From an uncultured Erysipelotrichaceae bacterium (GTDB lineage Bacteria; Bacillota_I; Bacilli_A; Acholeplasmatales; Anaeroplasmataceae), in the NCBI GenBank assembly GCA_902783745.1, contig CACZRY010000121.1:1-9124 (forward strand): 9,124 bases of DNA, written 5' to 3'. Below the pieces are notes generated by a model that had not been told where the DNA came from, made no database searches, and saw only the letters and a list, made by a program, of their open reading frames with translations. Positions 7,643 to 9,124 of this stretch are shown here, in pieces. The translations under genes were made by a program, and so were the position numbers. Numbering within the stretch: position 1 is the stretch's first letter; every line of letters begins with the position of its first letter.

Positions 7643-7690
7643 AATATTACCTCACTTATCATTAATATTTATAGGATTTCTCCAACCTGT

Positions 7691-7719
7691 ATTATAAAGC
7701 TTATCGGAATAAAAGTCTA
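7691..7719 (-). promoter_or_regulatory. Promoter of rubrerythrin
   Basis: On the minus strand a -35 TAGACT (7714-7719, 4 of 6) is separated by 17 nt from a perfect TATAAT (7691-7696). Transcription would begin near 7684, giving a leader of about 42 nt with the GTGAGG RBS. I saw no clear PerR or Fur box overlapping it. Confidence 0.65.
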
Positions 7720-7759
7720 TCACAATTCACATTCTTTAATTTAATTCATAGAGTATTAT

Positions 7760-7765
7760 AGGTGA
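7760..7765 (+). promoter_or_regulatory. RBS of the 70-aa membrane protein gene
   Basis: AGGTGA lies 4 nt before the ATG at 7770. The spacing is short but workable. It is the main support for translation of this small gene. No convincing plus-strand promoter was found in 7643-7759. Confidence 0.5.
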
Positions 7766-7769
7766 TTAT

Positions 7770-7982
7770 ATGAAAATACGACATCCTTTATTTTGCAAGT
7801 GCAACTCCTGTAAACAAAAAAGACGAAGTAATATTTTTTATCTAACAAGTATTTTAGTTACAATGATAATAATTTTCTATCAGTTATTATTGCTAGTATT
7901 TATAACTACTAGATTAAATGCAATTATATTGTTATTTGAATTTCTACTAATCGGCTTCTTGCTTTTCTTCGTTATCTTTTAA
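7770..7982 (+). CDS. Small membrane protein with N-terminal CxCxxC motif
   Basis: A 70-aa protein of unknown function. The N terminus is basic and carries three clustered cysteines (Cys9, Cys11, Cys14 in FCKCNSCKQKRR), a possible metal site or disulfide motif. Two hydrophobic segments follow, about residues 21-46 and 51-70. The protein ends in the second one, with no C-terminal tail. By the positive-inside rule the Cys-rich head should face the cytoplasm. The final 36 nt overlap, antisense, the 3' end of the YsxE-like gene, and no terminator separates the two. An RBS-like AGGTGA supports expression. It could be a spurious ORF, since AT-rich DNA encodes hydrophobic runs easily, but the Cys motif and RBS make a real gene more likely than not. 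Confidence 0.55.
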   Translation: MKIRHPLFCKCNSCKQKRRSNIFYLTSILVTMIIIFYQLLLLVFITTRLNAIILLFEFLLIGFLLFFVIF

Positions 7983-8801
7983 TTTTAAGGAAATTACTGA
8001 ATTCAGATAATCTACAAAGTTCTTGACAATAATAGTGTTATTATAGCTTGAATTATTTATTGCTATCACTGGCGGTATATTAATTAGAGCCAAAAAAAGG
8101 TTCTCTTCTTCTTCGGTATATGGAAAATTTGAATTATATTTTTTTAAGAGTGGTAAAAAGTCAATATTCCTATAATCACTTTTAAAAAAGTTTAATAAAT
8201 CATATACTGGAAAATCAACATGCGAAGCATTCCAACTTATTAGATATTTATTTTTCGATTCTACAATGTGTTTTAACGATATATTTCCATGAAGCTGAAC
8301 TTTTCTAATAGTTTCTTTTTTCTCTGCTAGTTGATAAAATTTTTCTATATTTTGGCGCGATACATTTATCATATAATATACTTTTGAAATATTCTCCATG
8401 AGTAATAATTCTGCTGGTGACATATATACATGTTCTTCTATTGTATCTTGCATACTTAGATAATAATAATATGCAGTATCTAATCTTTTTATTACATCTT
8501 CATAAATTCCTTTTAAATCATCAGAATTAGTTTTTTCAAAATGCATAGTTTTATTATGAAGCTGACTTAATAGCAGCATTATATCAATAGCTCGATCTTC
8601 TTTTCGACAGAATATTTCATTTATATATGGATATATCTCTTCATTATCGTTAATTTCTAATGGCGCTAAATAATTGTTAAAACCCCTATTCTCCAATTCT
8701 TGGTATATTGCTGATATGTCTATTTTTCTTTTTTTAACAAAATACTTTTTACCACTTTTAATAATTATTTTAGATTTATTTATATAACTAATCTGACTCA
8801 T
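7947..8801 (-). CDS. ysxE: YsxE-like spore coat protein, CotS/aminoglycoside-phosphotransferase fold, probable pseudokinase
   Basis: A 284-aa protein with the outline of a CotS-type kinase-like fold. There is a basic N lobe strand (YFVKKRKID, 20-28), a helical LLLSQLH segment at 76-82, a catalytic-loop equivalent LHGNISLKH at 170-178, and LISWNASHVDFPVYDLLNFF at 187-206. In active relatives these read HGDxxxxN and I-D-W-D; here the positions are Asn173, His178 and Ser189, so catalysis is probably lost. The gene sits directly after, and overlaps by 14 nt, a LysM gene resembling spoVID. This matches the spoVID-ysxE order known in Bacillus, and supports a role in coat assembly on the forespore. 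The ATG is the first possible start, because a stop lies two codons upstream. No clear SD is present, so it may rely on coupling. Confidence 0.72.
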   Translation of the reverse strand: MSQISYINKSKIIIKSGKKYFVKKRKIDISAIYQELENRGFNNYLAPLEINDNEEIYPYINEIFCRKEDRAIDIMLLLSQLHNKTMHFEKTNSDDLKGIYEDVIKRLDTAYYYYLSMQDTIEEHVYMSPAELLLMENISKVYYMINVSRQNIEKFYQLAEKKETIRKVQLHGNISLKHIVESKNKYLISWNASHVDFPVYDLLNFFKSDYRNIDFLPLLKKYNSNFPYTEEEENLFLALINIPPVIAINNSSYNNTIIVKNFVDYLNSVISLKLKDNEEKQEAD

Positions 8802-9124
8802 TATTTAACGGTATTATAAGTTTTGAACCAACTCCAATATTTGATAGGTCATTATATGCTTCTAACTCTTCTTTTGTTATTTTAAATTTTGAAATAATTG
8901 TATCTAAAGTTTCTTCAGTTCTTACAATATATACAGAATAAGTTGAAAAGGTCTCTTCACTATCTTTTAATGAAGTAAATAGTGAACCTACATCTTCAGC
9001 AATATCGTCATCTTTTATCATTTTATTGGTCTCCTCTTCTTTTTCCGTTATTGTTTCTTTCGATATATCAGATTCTTCTTTAATTACTGCTTCTGGTATT
9101 TCATTATTTATATTTTGATTATTA
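8788..9124 (-). CDS. spoVID: SpoVID-like protein, partial (C-terminal 111 residues with LysM domain)
   Basis: The reading frame ends at the TAG at 8788-8790 and stays open to the right window edge, so only the C-terminal part is visible. The first 60 or so visible residues form an acidic, Glu/Asn/Thr-rich linker (for example TITEKEEETNK). A LysM domain follows (coordinates 8809-8940), from YSVYIVRTEETLDTI through ITKEELEAYNDL to VGSKLIIP, and only six residues come after it. An acidic linker with a C-terminal LysM, followed at once by a ysxE-like gene, is the pattern of SpoVID, the protein that drives coat encasement of the forespore. An ATG at 9021 preceded by GAGGAG could in principle start a 77-aa LysM protein, but the 34 open upstream codons of the same composition argue for a longer gene. 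Confidence 0.72.
   Translation of the reverse strand, partial: NNQNINNEIPEAVIKEESDISKETITEKEEETNKMIKDDDIAEDVGSLFTSLKDSEETFSTYSVYIVRTEETLDTIISKFKITKEELEAYNDLSNIGVGSKLIIPLNNESD

Noticed and set aside
7754..7770. Paired ATTATA-type repeats near 7754-7770 as a PerR/Fur box for rubrerythrin
   Set aside because: They are direct repeats rather than the inverted PerR/Fur arrangement, and lie well upstream of the rubrerythrin promoter; part of the sequence is simply the RBS region of the small plus-strand gene.

Overview
This very AT-rich window carries compact bacterial genes with strong Shine-Dalgarno sequences and U-tailed hairpin terminators. The standard genetic code fits, because Trp is TGG. 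The best lineage clue is the right edge, where the 3' end of a SpoVID-like gene (acidic linker plus C-terminal LysM) overlaps a YsxE/CotS-like gene. That pairing is known from endospore-forming Bacilli. Together with the low GC, the rubrerythrin and the InlB-type repeat lipoproteins, it suggests an anaerobic, possibly gut-associated, spore-forming or recently asporogenous member of the Bacilli/Erysipelotrichia/Mollicutes-related Firmicutes. I cannot name the species.

Layout. Positions 1-800 (minus): a HAD-family phosphatase-like gene, followed by an overlapping unknown gene cut by the left edge. Positions 801-931: a divergent promoter region with a small inverted repeat. Positions 932-4841 (plus): a tight two-gene operon of secreted lipoproteins (854 and 447 aa). 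Both carry InlB B-like repeats and are otherwise mostly of unknown function. A bidirectional terminator at 4845-4876 closes it. Positions 4875-7642 (minus): three housekeeping or stress-type genes, each with its own RBS. These are a DHH/DHHA1 phosphoesterase, an SGNH (GDSL) hydrolase with an N-terminal accessory domain, and rubrerythrin, which has its own promoter and terminator. Positions 7770-7982 (plus): a 70-aa cysteine-motif membrane protein whose 3' end overlaps the convergent YsxE-like gene. Positions 7947-9124 (minus): the ysxE-like and spoVID-like sporulation pair.

How the genes work together. The lipoprotein pair is the only block that looks like an accessory, possibly undescribed surface system. 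Shared promoter, 1-nt spacing, matching signal peptides and shared repeat type imply joint function at the outer face of the membrane. The spoVID-ysxE pair belongs to spore coat assembly. Its YsxE-like member has lost all the kinase-like catalytic positions I can align, so it is probably a scaffold. The remaining genes are ordinary metabolism or oxidative defence. No tRNA, rRNA, CRISPR array, insertion sequence, riboswitch or phage gene was seen, and no gene-free stretch exceeds 300 bases.
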